Origin: Paraburkholderia rhizosphaerae
Lineage (GTDB): Bacteria; Pseudomonadota; Gammaproteobacteria; Burkholderiales; Burkholderiaceae
Length of the DNA stretch: 64,000 bases
Assembly (NCBI RefSeq): GCF_004366595.1
Contig: NZ_SORE01000025.1
Coordinates: forward strand, 1-64,000
Direction of reading: 5' to 3'
Part shown: in pieces, positions 8,765 to 16,848 of the stretch
How positions within the stretch are numbered: the stretch's first letter is position 1
How the letters are laid out: each line of letters begins with the position of its first letter
The notes under the pieces: model-generated
What the model was told of the DNA's origin: nothing
What the model saw: only the letters and a program-made list of their open reading frames with translations
Database searches by the model: none
Translations under genes and position numbers: made by a program

Positions 8765-8769
8765 AACGC

Positions 8770-8870
8770 GCTCACCCCTGCGTGACTGGCGATAGAACCC
8801 TTCGGGTTCAAGGTGGAGCAACCCACCGTGAAGCGCGGGGCTCCGTTTTGCCGTTCGCCTGGGCAGCTGT
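8770..8870 (+). promoter_or_regulatory. ZTP (pfl-motif) riboswitch upstream of glyA
   Basis: It senses ZTP/ZMP, the alarmone of folate-limited purine synthesis, and raises one-carbon gene expression. The conserved pieces appear in order: CGTGACTGGCGA (8781-8792), a hairpin GAACCC-TTCG-GGTTC (8795-8809), GGTGGAGCAACCCACC (8812-8827), GTGAAGCG (8828-8835), and the 3' subdomain CCGTTCGCCTGGGC (8851-8864). The last element with the first internal loop is the hallmark of the class. It starts just after a good promoter and lies about 215 nt before the glyA start. Control of glyA by this class is established. I do not see an obvious U-rich terminator after it, so control may act on translation or through Rho. 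Confidence 0.88.
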
Positions 8871-9082
8871 GATCCGCGCGCCATCGTTTGTGCTGCCGGT
8901 CGCTGGCTTGCCTCGCGTGTGCGGTGTCCCTGTAGTCCGCATATCCAGGTTTCCAGTTTCCGGCCGCGCCGCGCACCAGCTTGCGCGCCTTGCGCACGCG
9001 TTGTGCGTGCTGTTACGCGCAAGATCGGGCGCGGAACTGCGTGTGGACTCACAGTCAACCGAACATTCTCAACGGAACGCAC

Positions 9083-10330
9083 ATGTTTGATAAAGCCCAA
9101 AGCACCATTGCGAACGTCGACCCGGAAATCTGGCAGGCGATCGAGCAGGAAAACCACCGCCAGGAAGAACATATCGAGCTGATCGCGTCGGAGAACTATA
9201 CGAGCCCGGCCGTGATGGCCGCGCAAGGCTCGCAGCTCACCAACAAGTACGCGGAAGGCTACCCGGGCAAGCGTTACTACGGCGGCTGCGAGTACGTCGA
9301 TATCGTCGAGCAGCTTGCGATCGACCGGGTCAAGCAGCTGTTCGGCGCCGAAGCCGCGAACGTGCAGCCGAACTCGGGCTCGCAGGCGAATCAAGGCGTC
9401 TTCTTCGCGATGCTCAAGCCGGGCGACACGATCATGGGCATGAGCCTCGCGCATGGCGGCCATTTGACGCACGGCTCGCCAGTCAATATGTCGGGCAAGT
9501 GGTTCAATGTTGTCAGCTACGGGCTCGATACAGCCGAAGACATCGACTATGAAGCAGCCGAAAAGCTCGCCCACGAACACAAGCCGAAGATGATCGTCGC
9601 CGGCGCATCCGCGTTCGCGCTGCGCATCGACTTCGAACGGCTTGCGAAAATCGCGAAGTCGGTCGGTGCGTATCTGATGGTCGATATGGCGCACTACGCG
9701 GGCCTGATTGCCGCCGGCGTGTATCCGAACCCCGTGCCGCATGCGGATTTCGTCACTACCACCACGCATAAGAGTCTGCGCGGTCCGCGCGGCGGCGTGA
9801 TCCTGATGAAGGCCGAGTTTGAGAAGCAGATCAATTCGGCCATTTTCCCGGGCATCCAGGGCGGACCGCTGATGCACGTGATCGCCGCGAAGGCCGTCGC
9901 GTTCAAGGAAGCGCTGTCGCCGGAGTTCAAGGAGTATCAGCAGCACGTGATCGAAAACGCTCGGGTGCTCGCCGAAACCCTGGTGAAGCGCGGTCTGCGC
10001 ATCGTGTCGGGCCGCACCGAGAGCCATGTGATGCTGGTCGATCTGCGCGCGAAGCACATCACCGGCAAGGCGGCGGAAGCGGCGCTCGGCGCGGCGCACA
10101 TCACAGTCAACAAGAATGCGATTCCGAACGATCCGGAAAAGCCGTTCGTCACGAGCGGCATCCGTCTCGGTTCGCCCGCGATGACCACGCGCGGCTTCGG
10201 CGTGAAGGAAGCGGAGCAGGTGGGTAACCTGATTGCCGACGTGCTCGACAATCCGGAGGACGGCGCCACCATCGAACGCGTGCGCGCGCAGGTTGCCGAG
10301 CTGACCAGGCGTTTCCCGGTCTATCGCTAA
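9083..10330 (+). CDS. glyA: Serine hydroxymethyltransferase
   Basis: A 415-residue PLP enzyme that turns serine and tetrahydrofolate into glycine and 5,10-methylene-tetrahydrofolate. HKSLRGPRGG holds the Schiff-base lysine (Lys230). ELIASENYTS, YPGKRYYGG, VDMAHYAGL and the C-terminal TSGIRLGSPAMTTRGF are family signatures. The start ATG at 9083 matches the family N-terminus (MFDKAQSTIA); the frame continues upstream without family support. It is preceded by the ZTP riboswitch and followed 6 bp later by nrdR, an arrangement usual in this bacterial group. Confidence 0.97.
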   Translation: MFDKAQSTIANVDPEIWQAIEQENHRQEEHIELIASENYTSPAVMAAQGSQLTNKYAEGYPGKRYYGGCEYVDIVEQLAIDRVKQLFGAEAANVQPNSGSQANQGVFFAMLKPGDTIMGMSLAHGGHLTHGSPVNMSGKWFNVVSYGLDTAEDIDYEAAEKLAHEHKPKMIVAGASAFALRIDFERLAKIAKSVGAYLMVDMAHYAGLIAAGVYPNPVPHADFVTTTTHKSLRGPRGGVILMKAEFEKQINSAIFPGIQGGPLMHVIAAKAVAFKEALSPEFKEYQQHVIENARVLAETLVKRGLRIVSGRTESHVMLVDLRAKHITGKAAEAALGAAHITVNKNAIPNDPEKPFVTSGIRLGSPAMTTRGFGVKEAEQVGNLIADVLDNPEDGATIERVRAQVAELTRRFPVYR

Positions 10331-10336
10331 CCGATC

Positions 10337-10828
10337 ATGCGCTGCCCGTTCTGCCGGCACGACGATACGCAGGTGGTCGATTCGCGCGTATCCGAAGACG
10401 GCGCCGCGATCCGGCGCCGTCGTCGTTGTCCGGCTTGCGACAAGCGCTTCACCACCTATGAGCGCGTCGAACTCTCGCTGCCGTCGGTCGTGAAGAAGGA
10501 CGGCAGCCGCGTTGAATTCGACCGGCGCAAGATTGTCGCCAGCATGAAGCTCGCATTGCGCAAGCGGTCGGTCGCAGCCGATGCGATCGACGCCGCAGTC
10601 GCTCGCATCGAGTACCAGCTGCTCGGCAGTGGCGAGCGTGAAGTGCAAAGCGAGCGCCTGGGAGAACTCGTGATGAACGAGTTGCGCGCGCTCGACACGA
10701 TCGCCTACGTGCGGTTCGCGTCCGTCTACCGGCGCTTCGAAGACGTGTCCGAGTTCGAGGACGTGATCGAGGAGTTCCGCCGGCTGCCGTCGCCATCCGA
10801 CGCACCGAAGCCCCGGCGCAAGCGCTGA
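10337..10828 (+). CDS. nrdR: Transcriptional regulator NrdR
   Basis: A 163-residue repressor of ribonucleotide reductase operons. An N-terminal zinc ribbon with two Cys pairs (CPFC at 3-6 and CPAC at about 31-34) is followed by an ATP-cone (about 46-136) that senses ATP/dATP, including VVKKDGSRVEFDRRKI and YVRFASVYRRFED. It is 6 bp after glyA and should be cotranscribed with it. Confidence 0.97.
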   Translation: MRCPFCRHDDTQVVDSRVSEDGAAIRRRRRCPACDKRFTTYERVELSLPSVVKKDGSRVEFDRRKIVASMKLALRKRSVAADAIDAAVARIEYQLLGSGEREVQSERLGELVMNELRALDTIAYVRFASVYRRFEDVSEFEDVIEEFRRLPSPSDAPKPRRKR

Positions 10829-11058
10829 TTGAGCGCTGAGCCATTCGGCAATCGCTTCGGTTGTTGCTTCGTTCTGCAGCATCTTTTCCCCCTTTCAACT
10901 GACCCGGTTCTGCAACGTTCCGTCGCCGTGATGCGATCGACACGCGTTCGATATTGCGTGCGATTGCATTTGCGCGCTACCTGGCCATTCGGCAGATTGT
11001 TAGCACCTTGAAGCAACGGTACAGTCGTCGCCGTCGTTGCTGAAAAGGGAGGCTGACG

Positions 11059-11619
11059 ATGAGAAACGATGGCTGGACAATGGGTGCGCAAAACGGCTTC
11101 ACGCTGATCGAAACGCTGGTGGTGGTCGCGCTGCTGGTGCTGCTCGCAGCGATGGCGACGCCGTCGTTTGTCGCGTGGCAGACCCGCGATCTGGTCAATG
11201 CGCGTGCGTACGCGTTGTTATCGACGCTCGAGTACGCGCGCAGTGAAGCCATCCGGCGCGGCGTGCGCGTCATCGTCTGTCGTATCGATGCGGCACGGCA
11301 CTGTCTCTCCACGGGACAGGCGTGCCGGTCGGGCGCCGCGGACTGGTCATGCGGTTGGGCCGTCATGGTCGAGCGGGCAGGCGCGCTGCTCGCACTGCGC
11401 ATGCAGCCGGAACTTGCGGCAGTCAGCATCGCCGGCGCATTGACGAATCTCACCTTTACACCGCCTGCAGGCCAGGCAATCGGCAGCTTCCGCAGCTTCG
11501 ATCTCGCGCCGCGCAACCCGTCGAAGGTAACGCAAGGTAACCCGTGGCATCGCTGCATCCGCATTGCTGCGGGTGGACGCGCACGTATCGCCGAAGGCGC
11601 TTGTGGAGCCGCCGCATGA
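11059..11619 (+). CDS. fimT: Type IV pilus minor pilin, FimT/GspH family
   Basis: A 186-residue prepilin. The class III leader ends in NG, followed by FTLIETLVVVALLVLLAAMA with Glu5, so prepilin peptidase should cut after Gly13. A GspH-like C-terminal domain carries Cys pairs. A strong ribosome binding site (AGGGAGG) precedes the ATG. It opens a cassette of five pilin-like genes, and its stop overlaps the pilV start (ATGA). Confidence 0.87.
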   Translation: MRNDGWTMGAQNGFTLIETLVVVALLVLLAAMATPSFVAWQTRDLVNARAYALLSTLEYARSEAIRRGVRVIVCRIDAARHCLSTGQACRSGAADWSCGWAVMVERAGALLALRMQPELAAVSIAGALTNLTFTPPAGQAIGSFRSFDLAPRNPSKVTQGNPWHRCIRIAAGGRARIAEGACGAAA

Positions 11620-12050
11620 ATACTTCACCGATACGTTATTCATGCGTTCAGCGTGGCGAATCGCTGATTGAAGTGATGCTGGCGGTCGTGCTGACTGCGA
11701 TTACCGCACTCGGACTGATTGCCGCGCAAATGTGGATGATCCGCGATGCGCGCGCGACAGCAACGCGCGAGCATGCCGCGCTAATCGCCGATGCGCTCGT
11801 CGAGGCGATGCAACGCGCGCCGCAGAGCAACGCGGCGCTGTCGCAATGGCGTGCGCGAGCGGCCTCGATGCTGCCGCAAGGCGACACGTCGGTGAACGGC
11901 GCCGGCGACAGCACGTCAGTCGTGCGCGTGACGTGGCACTCCACTGCCAATTCGCCACGCTCCGGCGAAGTGATCGATATGCCGCCGCCGTGCGGGGACA
12001 TCGCGGTGCCCGCCGGTACCGGCTGTGTCGTGCTCGCATTTGCCCGGTGA
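11616..12050 (+). CDS. pilV: Type IV pilus modification protein PilV
   Basis: A 144-residue minor pilin. The leader ends in RG; ESLIEVMLAVVLTAITALGL follows, where the residue after the cut is Glu and Glu5 is present. PilV proteins commonly have SLIEVL at this place. The ATG at 11616 overlaps the fimT stop and its own TGA overlaps the pilW ATG by 1 bp. The C-terminal region has two cysteines (PPPCGD and GCVV). PilV helps to start pilus assembly together with FimT, PilW and PilX. Confidence 0.82.
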   Translation: MNTSPIRYSCVQRGESLIEVMLAVVLTAITALGLIAAQMWMIRDARATATREHAALIADALVEAMQRAPQSNAALSQWRARAASMLPQGDTSVNGAGDSTSVVRVTWHSTANSPRSGEVIDMPPPCGDIAVPAGTGCVVLAFAR

Positions 12051-12862
12051 TGCGGCGCGTGCTTCGTTCGAACGGTCACACGCTGCTCGAGGTGATGATT
12101 GCGGTTGCGCTCGGTCTCATCGTGACGGCGGGTGCGGTGTCGCTGTATCGGTCGCAGCGGCTCGCGCTCACGCGGGCTACCGACGCTGCGCAGATGCACG
12201 ACGCCGGAATGACGGCGCTTACGCTGATCGCACTGCAATTGCAGATGGCCGGCTTCACACCGGCGGATGCCGCGCCGGCGGGCGCATCGGCCTCGGTTAG
12301 CGCGCTGTTCGGTTGTTCGGCCGCGCGTCCGGTCGGAACCGACGATCGCCTCACATGCGAAGCGCTCGCGGGTCATTCGGACGGCATTGCGATTCGCTAC
12401 GTCGCCGATAACGTTTCGACCTGGCCATCGGCCGCCGCGCAGCCAACCGATTGCCTTGGCCAGGGACTCGTGCGCACGCTGCCGGCAGATGCGCAGGGCG
12501 TACCGGTCGTCAACCGCTTCTACGCGAAAGCCAGCGGCTCCACCGGAGAGCCGGAGCTGTATTGCGAGGGCAGTGGCAAGGCCGGTTCATCGCAACCGCT
12601 AGTGGAGGGCGTCGAGCGGCTGCGGCTGCGCTACTGGCCAGCCGCCGCGCCGGCCGCGCTCGATGCATCCGCACTGACGCCGGACCAATGGAACAGTGTC
12701 GTCGCGGTCGACGTCTGTGTGCTCGTACGCGGTGCGCGCGATACCGCGCCAAGCCGCTATGTCGATTGCGACGGCGTGCCGGCGGTCGGTACCGACAAGC
12801 GGGCTCGCGACGCATTCTGGCGGCGTATCGCGATCCGCAACAACAGTGGAGGTGAAACATGA
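12050..12862 (+). CDS. pilW: Type IV pilus assembly protein PilW
   Basis: A 270-residue minor pilin. NG precedes HTLLEVMIAVALGLIVTAGA, giving a normal prepilin peptidase site and Glu5. The domain after the helix has cysteines and the PilW-type C-terminal segment (about 185-270, with SVVAVDVCVLVRG). The ATG at 12050 shares a base with the pilV stop. The reading frame is open further upstream across pilV, but the family N-terminus fixes the start here. It overlaps pilX by 4 bp. Confidence 0.82.
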   Translation: MRRVLRSNGHTLLEVMIAVALGLIVTAGAVSLYRSQRLALTRATDAAQMHDAGMTALTLIALQLQMAGFTPADAAPAGASASVSALFGCSAARPVGTDDRLTCEALAGHSDGIAIRYVADNVSTWPSAAAQPTDCLGQGLVRTLPADAQGVPVVNRFYAKASGSTGEPELYCEGSGKAGSSQPLVEGVERLRLRYWPAAAPAALDASALTPDQWNSVVAVDVCVLVRGARDTAPSRYVDCDGVPAVGTDKRARDAFWRRIAIRNNSGGET

Positions 12863-13449
12863 TGCGTTGCGGACCGAAACCGACGCGCGCAATGAAGCGT
12901 CATACGGTGCGTCGCGGCGGACGCGATCCGCGACGCAATAGCGCGCCGCGCGCGCCGCGTCGCACGCGCAACCGGGGCGCGGCATTGCCGGTCGTGCTGA
13001 TGCTGTCGTCGATGATGCTGGCCACGTCCGCTGCGTGGTTTGAAACGTCGGTGGCGGCCGCACGCGGTGCGGCGAACCTGTATGACCAGCTGGTCGCGTT
13101 TCATGCGGCGGATTCAGCATTGACGCTGTGCTCGCAACGCGTGCTCGCGGGCGACGTGTCATCGGCTGAGCCTTTCGGGGACGGTGAGCCGGTCGCGTGG
13201 AAATCGCCCGCTACCTTTGGCGCGACGGCGTTTGCTCCCGTCGCGAAATGGCAAGGTTCGTTCGAGCCGCCGCAATGCGTAATCGAAGCGTGGCGTCTTT
13301 CGACGCGTCCGTCCGCACACGCATGGCTCATCACGTCGCGCGGGTATGGCAGCACGCAGGACGCGCAGGCATGGCTGCAGCTTCAGCTGGTTGTCGACAA
13401 CGGCGGCGTCGAGCGTCATTGGCGGCGTATTGCCGCGCGGCCGTTCTAA
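12859..13449 (+). CDS. pilX: Type IV pilus assembly protein PilX-like minor pilin
   Basis: A 196-residue protein with a long Arg-rich leader (about 40 residues) before NRGAALPVVLMLSSMMLATSA. As in other PilX proteins the mature N-terminus lacks Glu5. Downstream sequence (AAWFETSVAAARGAANLYDQLVAFHAADSAL) resembles the PilX/GspK helix that leads into a globular domain. It overlaps pilW by 4 bp. The long basic leader may be trimmed if an internal start is used (ATG at 12889 is in frame). Confidence 0.72.
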   Translation: MMRCGPKPTRAMKRHTVRRGGRDPRRNSAPRAPRRTRNRGAALPVVLMLSSMMLATSAAWFETSVAAARGAANLYDQLVAFHAADSALTLCSQRVLAGDVSSAEPFGDGEPVAWKSPATFGATAFAPVAKWQGSFEPPQCVIEAWRLSTRPSAHAWLITSRGYGSTQDAQAWLQLQLVVDNGGVERHWRRIAARPF

Positions 13450-13497
13450 CGAGCGCGCTGCGCAACGGCTATTCAATCACCTATCCGGATCGACCGA

Positions 13498-13974
13498 ATG
13501 AAGCTTCCGATCAACGCATTTACATTGCTGGAACTGGTGATCGCACTTGCAATCATCGCTGTGCTGGCTGCTTTCGCGGTGCCGTCGTACCGTGCGCAAA
13601 TCTCACGTGGACACAGAATGGATGCCGCGGCGGCGCTCTATCGCGCGGCGCAATTCGTTGAATCGGCGCCGCGCGGCGGCGGCACGATTATGTTGCCATC
13701 CGGATTCGATCAGGTGCCGCAATCCGGCGCTGCCGTCTACCGGTTGCAGATGCTGCCCGCCGATGATGCAAACGGCGGTTATACGCTGGAAGCAAGACCC
13801 ACGGAAGCGGGCCCGATGCATGACGACCGTTGCGGCATCTTCGCGCTCGACGCGACGGGGCTGCGTTCGAATCGCGCGAGCGCGACGTCTGGTGCGCCGG
13901 TCGATCTGGGGTCCGGTGCGTCATCGGGCAACACGCTGAGCGTCGATTCCGTGCAATGCTGGAGCGCGCGGTGA
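13498..13974 (+). CDS. pilE: Type IV pilin PilE-like
   Basis: A 158-residue pilin with a very short leader (MKLPINA) followed by FTLLELVIALAIIAVLAAFAVPSYR, including Glu5 and the break before a globular domain. The residue before the cleavage site is Ala where nearly all pilins have Gly. Two C-terminal-half cysteines (DDRCGIF and VQCWSAR) form the usual disulfide loop. It closes the minor-pilin cassette, 48 bp after pilX. In this position the gene is more likely a minor pilin than the main fibre subunit. No pilY1 follows. Confidence 0.78.
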   Translation: MKLPINAFTLLELVIALAIIAVLAAFAVPSYRAQISRGHRMDAAAALYRAAQFVESAPRGGGTIMLPSGFDQVPQSGAAVYRLQMLPADDANGGYTLEARPTEAGPMHDDRCGIFALDATGLRSNRASATSGAPVDLGSGASSGNTLSVDSVQCWSAR

Positions 13975-14054
13975 AGCGTGCACGGGTTTGTATGCCGGTT
14001 CGCGTATGCGCGCGCAAAGCGCCCGCACCCGCACCCGTACCCACGTCTACATGA

Positions 14055-14564
14055 TCAACCGCCCGCGTCCGCTGCCTGCTCCGACGAATCAGCGCCCGCG
14101 CCGTTGCGAATGTCCTTGCCCGCGCCTTTGCCAGCGCGTCCGCCCGTTTCGCGCCGGATTTGCTGCCAGATCCGGTAAGCTTCCCAGCCGGCCAGCACGA
14201 CGCTGCCCCACTTCAGCACCGGCTTTGCTGTCGCCGTCACGCTGGTGCGCAGCGGCTTTGCGAGCAGCAGCGACACGATCGAGCTCAGCAGCGGGTACTG
14301 CTTCAGCAGACCGCCGATGCCTTTGCTGGTCGCGCTGCGCACGCCCCAACGCATGCTGGCGAAGCCCGGCAGCACGAATTTGAGCCAGCTGAAACGAATC
14401 ACCGCCTGGCGCAACTCGATGGTCGACTGCGCGAGCTCCATGCGTTCGACGTCCGCACGCACGATCAGCAGTTCCTTGCGCAGCGCGCGCATCTGCGGCG
14501 TGCTCAGGTTTTTCGCCGCAGTGTGCTGACGGCGGAATGCGGCATCTGAATGGACCGGGCTCAT
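14055..14564 (-). CDS. DUF3318-like membrane-associated protein
   Basis: A 169-residue protein that I match, with moderate certainty, to the uncharacterised DUF3318 group found in Burkholderiales. It has an N-terminal helical region with a coiled-coil (RKELLIVRADVERMELAQSTIELRQ) and a hydrophobic stretch (about 100-135). The C-terminal tail is rich in Gly, Lys and Asp. It sits downstream of the YqjE-like and ElaB/YqjD-like genes on the same strand, as in relatives, where the three form a small envelope or stress cluster. Confidence 0.6.
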   Translation of the reverse strand: MSPVHSDAAFRRQHTAAKNLSTPQMRALRKELLIVRADVERMELAQSTIELRQAVIRFSWLKFVLPGFASMRWGVRSATSKGIGGLLKQYPLLSSIVSLLLAKPLRTSVTATAKPVLKWGSVVLAGWEAYRIWQQIRRETGGRAGKGAGKDIRNGAGADSSEQAADAGG

Positions 14565-14685
14565 GAAGTGTCAGTGCAGCGTCTGAGGTAGTAGAAGAAG
14601 TCGCGGTGGACGGCCGATGCGAGCAATGCAAGCGGTAAGCTCGCCGGCCAATCCTCGCGTCGACGCGAAGCGCAAGCGCAACGCG

Positions 14686-15078
14686 TCAGCTTGAATGCTT
14701 ACGGAAAATCTCGCGGTCTTTCTCGAACTCGGTGAGCGTCGCTTCGAATACAGCCGGCGCATTACGCAGATTGCCGCGCGCACGCAAACCGCACGCCAGC
14801 GCGGCGAGCGCATAGACAATCGTGATGCCCGCGAGCGCCTGCCAGCGGTAGGTGTCCCAGAACGCGATCGCAATCAGCGCGGTCAGCGCAATCAGCGCCA
14901 TCATCGCGAGCATCATTGACGCGAGTCCGAGAAAAAGCACGGCAAGCAGGCGGTCTTTTTCTTCTGCGAGCTCGATACCGATCAGTTCGAGCCGGGTCTG
15001 CAGGATCGAAAAGACGGAACTGAAAATGCGACGCAGCGGGCTGTGTTCGGCGCGCTGCGATTGGGTATCGGTGGTCAT
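14686..15078 (-). CDS. YqjE-like (phage holin family) membrane protein
   Basis: A 130-residue inner-membrane protein of the holin-superfamily/YqjE group. The N-terminal amphipathic segment (RIFSSVFSILQTRLELIGIELAEEKDR) is the family signature, followed by two membrane helices (about 47-75 and 80-100) and a charged C-terminus. Despite the family name there is no phage gene nearby. It belongs with the ElaB/YqjD-like gene upstream, as in the E. coli yqjCDE group. Confidence 0.75.
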   Translation of the reverse strand: MTTDTQSQRAEHSPLRRIFSSVFSILQTRLELIGIELAEEKDRLLAVLFLGLASMMLAMMALIALTALIAIAFWDTYRWQALAGITIVYALAALACGLRARGNLRNAPAVFEATLTEFEKDREIFRKHSS

Positions 15079-15245
15079 GGCGTGAGCGCGTTACCCCGTG
15101 AAAGTGCACCGGAAATTCACCGGAAGCCGCACCGGCAGCGCACTGGAATCGACCGGCCGGCGCTCGTATGCGCCGGCCAGGCCGTGTCTGAAAACGTGTC
15201 CGGCTCAACGTCAGAAAACGTCCCGCCGAGCCGGCCGCCCTGTTT

Positions 15246-15281
15246 GCAGCCTGAGTTGCAGCCTGAGTTGCAGCCCGAGCT
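15246..15281. repeat. 12-bp tandem repeat, three copies
   Basis: Two perfect copies of GCAGCCTGAGTT and a third with two changes, in the 283-bp gap between the YqjE-like and ElaB-like genes. The gap holds no gene; further on (15312-15365) it has a looser CTTCC-rich periodic stretch. Confidence 0.8.
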
Positions 15282-15361
15282 CGCGGCCCATGTTCTCGAC
15301 ATGACCTGCCGCGATGCTTCCAGCGATACTTCGTGCGGTACTTCCCGCGGTGCTTCCCGCA

Positions 15362-15664
15362 TTACTTCCGATTGATCAGCAGGCCCACCAGCACACCCGC
15401 ACCCACCGCAATGCCGATCGACGTCCACGGATGCTCGTGCACGTAGTCGTCGGTCGCGCGTGCCGCCTTTTTGCCTTTCTCGACCACCACCACTTGCACA
15501 TCCGCCGCTTTTTCCTTGGCCTGTTTGAGCCGCGACAGTGCGGTTTCGCGGAGTTCGGAAGCGCGTTCGCCGGTTGCGCTCGCGGCCTGCTTCAGCAGAT
15601 CTTCAGCGTCTGCGAGGACTGTTTTGATATCCGACATCAATCTCTCCTTGTTGACTTCCGACAT
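15362..15664 (-). CDS. ElaB/YqjD/DUF883 family membrane-anchored ribosome-binding protein
   Basis: A 100-residue protein with a long amphipathic helix (about 10-70) and a C-terminal membrane anchor (about 78-97, HPWTSIGIAVGAGVLVGLLI), the layout of E. coli YqjD and ElaB, which tether ribosomes to the inner membrane in stationary phase. Two good starts are present. The ATG complementary to 15662-15664 has a GGGAG site. A second ATG nine codons in (complement of 15635-15637) has AGGAGA five bases before it. Both may be used. Confidence 0.8.
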   Translation of the reverse strand: MSEVNKERLMSDIKTVLADAEDLLKQAASATGERASELRETALSRLKQAKEKAADVQVVVVEKGKKAARATDDYVHEHPWTSIGIAVGAGVLVGLLINRK

Positions 15665-16080
15665 TGATTGCTCCCTTCATGCACGCTACGCGTGGAATCG
15701 TATCCAAAGAAATCGCCGCTGGCGAGTACGGCTCGGGAAACGGGCGGATCGGGGTCATCGCGACACCGCAGAAACCGTTCCCGGCTCACCAGTTGCGCAA
15801 CAAACGACCGACAAGCGATAAAACCGATGAAAAGCGCGCGGCGATGGATCGGGACGGCTCCGGCGCCAGGCGTCACGCTCGTACGATGCTCCCACATTAA
15901 TAGCACGGGCAACTGGATCTGACCCGCTAAGTTTCACTCATCGTGACCAAAATTACAAAAAACTCATATGTGTATGACGCTCCGTTCGTTAGCCGGACAG
16001 GGGTGCGTCCGGTATGCTCTAATTTTTCTACGCACCGCCGGCCCGTGCCAGGCGGACCATTCGAGCATTAAAGGAGCTGC
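15665..16080. other. Divergent intergenic region before the peroxiredoxin gene
   Basis: About 415 bp without a gene. It must hold promoters for the minus-strand ElaB-like cluster and the plus-strand peroxiredoxin. A weak promoter-like pair, TTAGCC (15989-15994) and TATGCT (16013-16018) with an 18-bp spacer, overlaps an inverted repeat CCGGAC (15993-15998) and GTCCGG (16007-16012) that could be a regulator site. AT-rich DNA at 15950-15985 would suit an upstream activator. Confidence 0.35.
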
Positions 16081-16725
16081 ATGATGAGTCTACGTCTTGG
16101 CGACACCGCACCTGATTTCGAACAGGATTCGAGCATCGGCCCGATCCGGTTCCACGAGTGGCTGGGCGACAGCTGGGGCGTGCTGTTTTCGCACCCGGCT
16201 GACTTCACGCCGGTATGCACGACGGAACTGGGCCTGACGGCGAAGCTAGCGGGCGAATTCGACAAGCGCAATGTGAAGACGATCGCGCTGTCGGTGGATA
16301 ACGCGAAGTCGCACCAGGAGTGGATCAAGGACATCAACGAAACGCAGGCCGCGAGCGTCGGCTTTCCGATTCTCGCCGACGGCGACCGCAAGGTGTCGCA
16401 ACTGTACGACATGATTCACCCGAACGCGAACGAAACGCTGACGGTGCGGTCGCTGTTCATCATCGATCCGAAGAAGAAGGTGCGGCTGATCATCACGTAT
16501 CCGGCGAGCACCGGCCGCAATTTCGACGAGGTGCTGCGCGTGATCGACTCGCTGCAGCTGACCGACAACTATCAGGTCGCGACGCCGGGCAACTGGAAGC
16601 ACGGCGACGACGTGGTGATCGTGCCGTCGCTGAAGGACGAAGAAGTGATCAAGCAGAAATTCCCGAAGGGCTACAAGGCGCTGCGTCCGTATCTGCGGAT
16701 GACGCCGCAACCGAACCTGAAGTAA
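16081..16725 (+). CDS. 1-Cys peroxiredoxin (Prx6 family)
   Basis: A 214-residue cytoplasmic peroxidase that reduces hydrogen peroxide and organic peroxides. HPADFTPVCTTELG carries the peroxidatic Cys46; it is the only cysteine in the protein, so there is no resolving cysteine. The C-terminal Prx6-type extension (NWKHGDDVVIVPSLKDEE and YLRMTPQP) is present. A good ribosome binding site (AGGAG) lies before the paired ATGATG. It is monocistronic, with a terminator at 16782-16827. Confidence 0.93.
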   Translation: MMSLRLGDTAPDFEQDSSIGPIRFHEWLGDSWGVLFSHPADFTPVCTTELGLTAKLAGEFDKRNVKTIALSVDNAKSHQEWIKDINETQAASVGFPILADGDRKVSQLYDMIHPNANETLTVRSLFIIDPKKKVRLIITYPASTGRNFDEVLRVIDSLQLTDNYQVATPGNWKHGDDVVIVPSLKDEEVIKQKFPKGYKALRPYLRMTPQPNLK

Positions 16726-16781
16726 GCCGCTGGCATAGCCAACGCGAAGGCAAAGGCACAGGCCAACGCAAAGGCAACGCA

Positions 16782-16827
16782 AAGCCGGGCCACGGGTGAT
16801 CAGAAACCCGCAGCCCGGCTTTTTATT
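16782..16827 (+). terminator. Rho-independent terminator of the peroxiredoxin gene
   Basis: AAGCCGGGC (16782-16790) pairs with GCCCGGCTT (16813-16821). A nested CGGGT/ACCCG pair lies inside and a T-rich tail follows (16820-16828). Just before it is a low-complexity stretch of AACGCAAAGGC-like units (16739-16783). Confidence 0.85.
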
Positions 16828-16848
16828 TTGGCGAAACCCATTCGACAA

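Noticed and set aside
8288..10882. An 864-residue minus-strand frame
   Set aside because: It lies opposite glyA and nrdR. Its sequence is a His/Arg/Asp-rich mirror of glyA with a Pro-rich tail and has no family signature.
14686..15078. Holin-family protein as a sign of a prophage
   Set aside because: It is the YqjE-like chromosomal type and has YqjD- and DUF3318-like partners, with no phage genes nearby.
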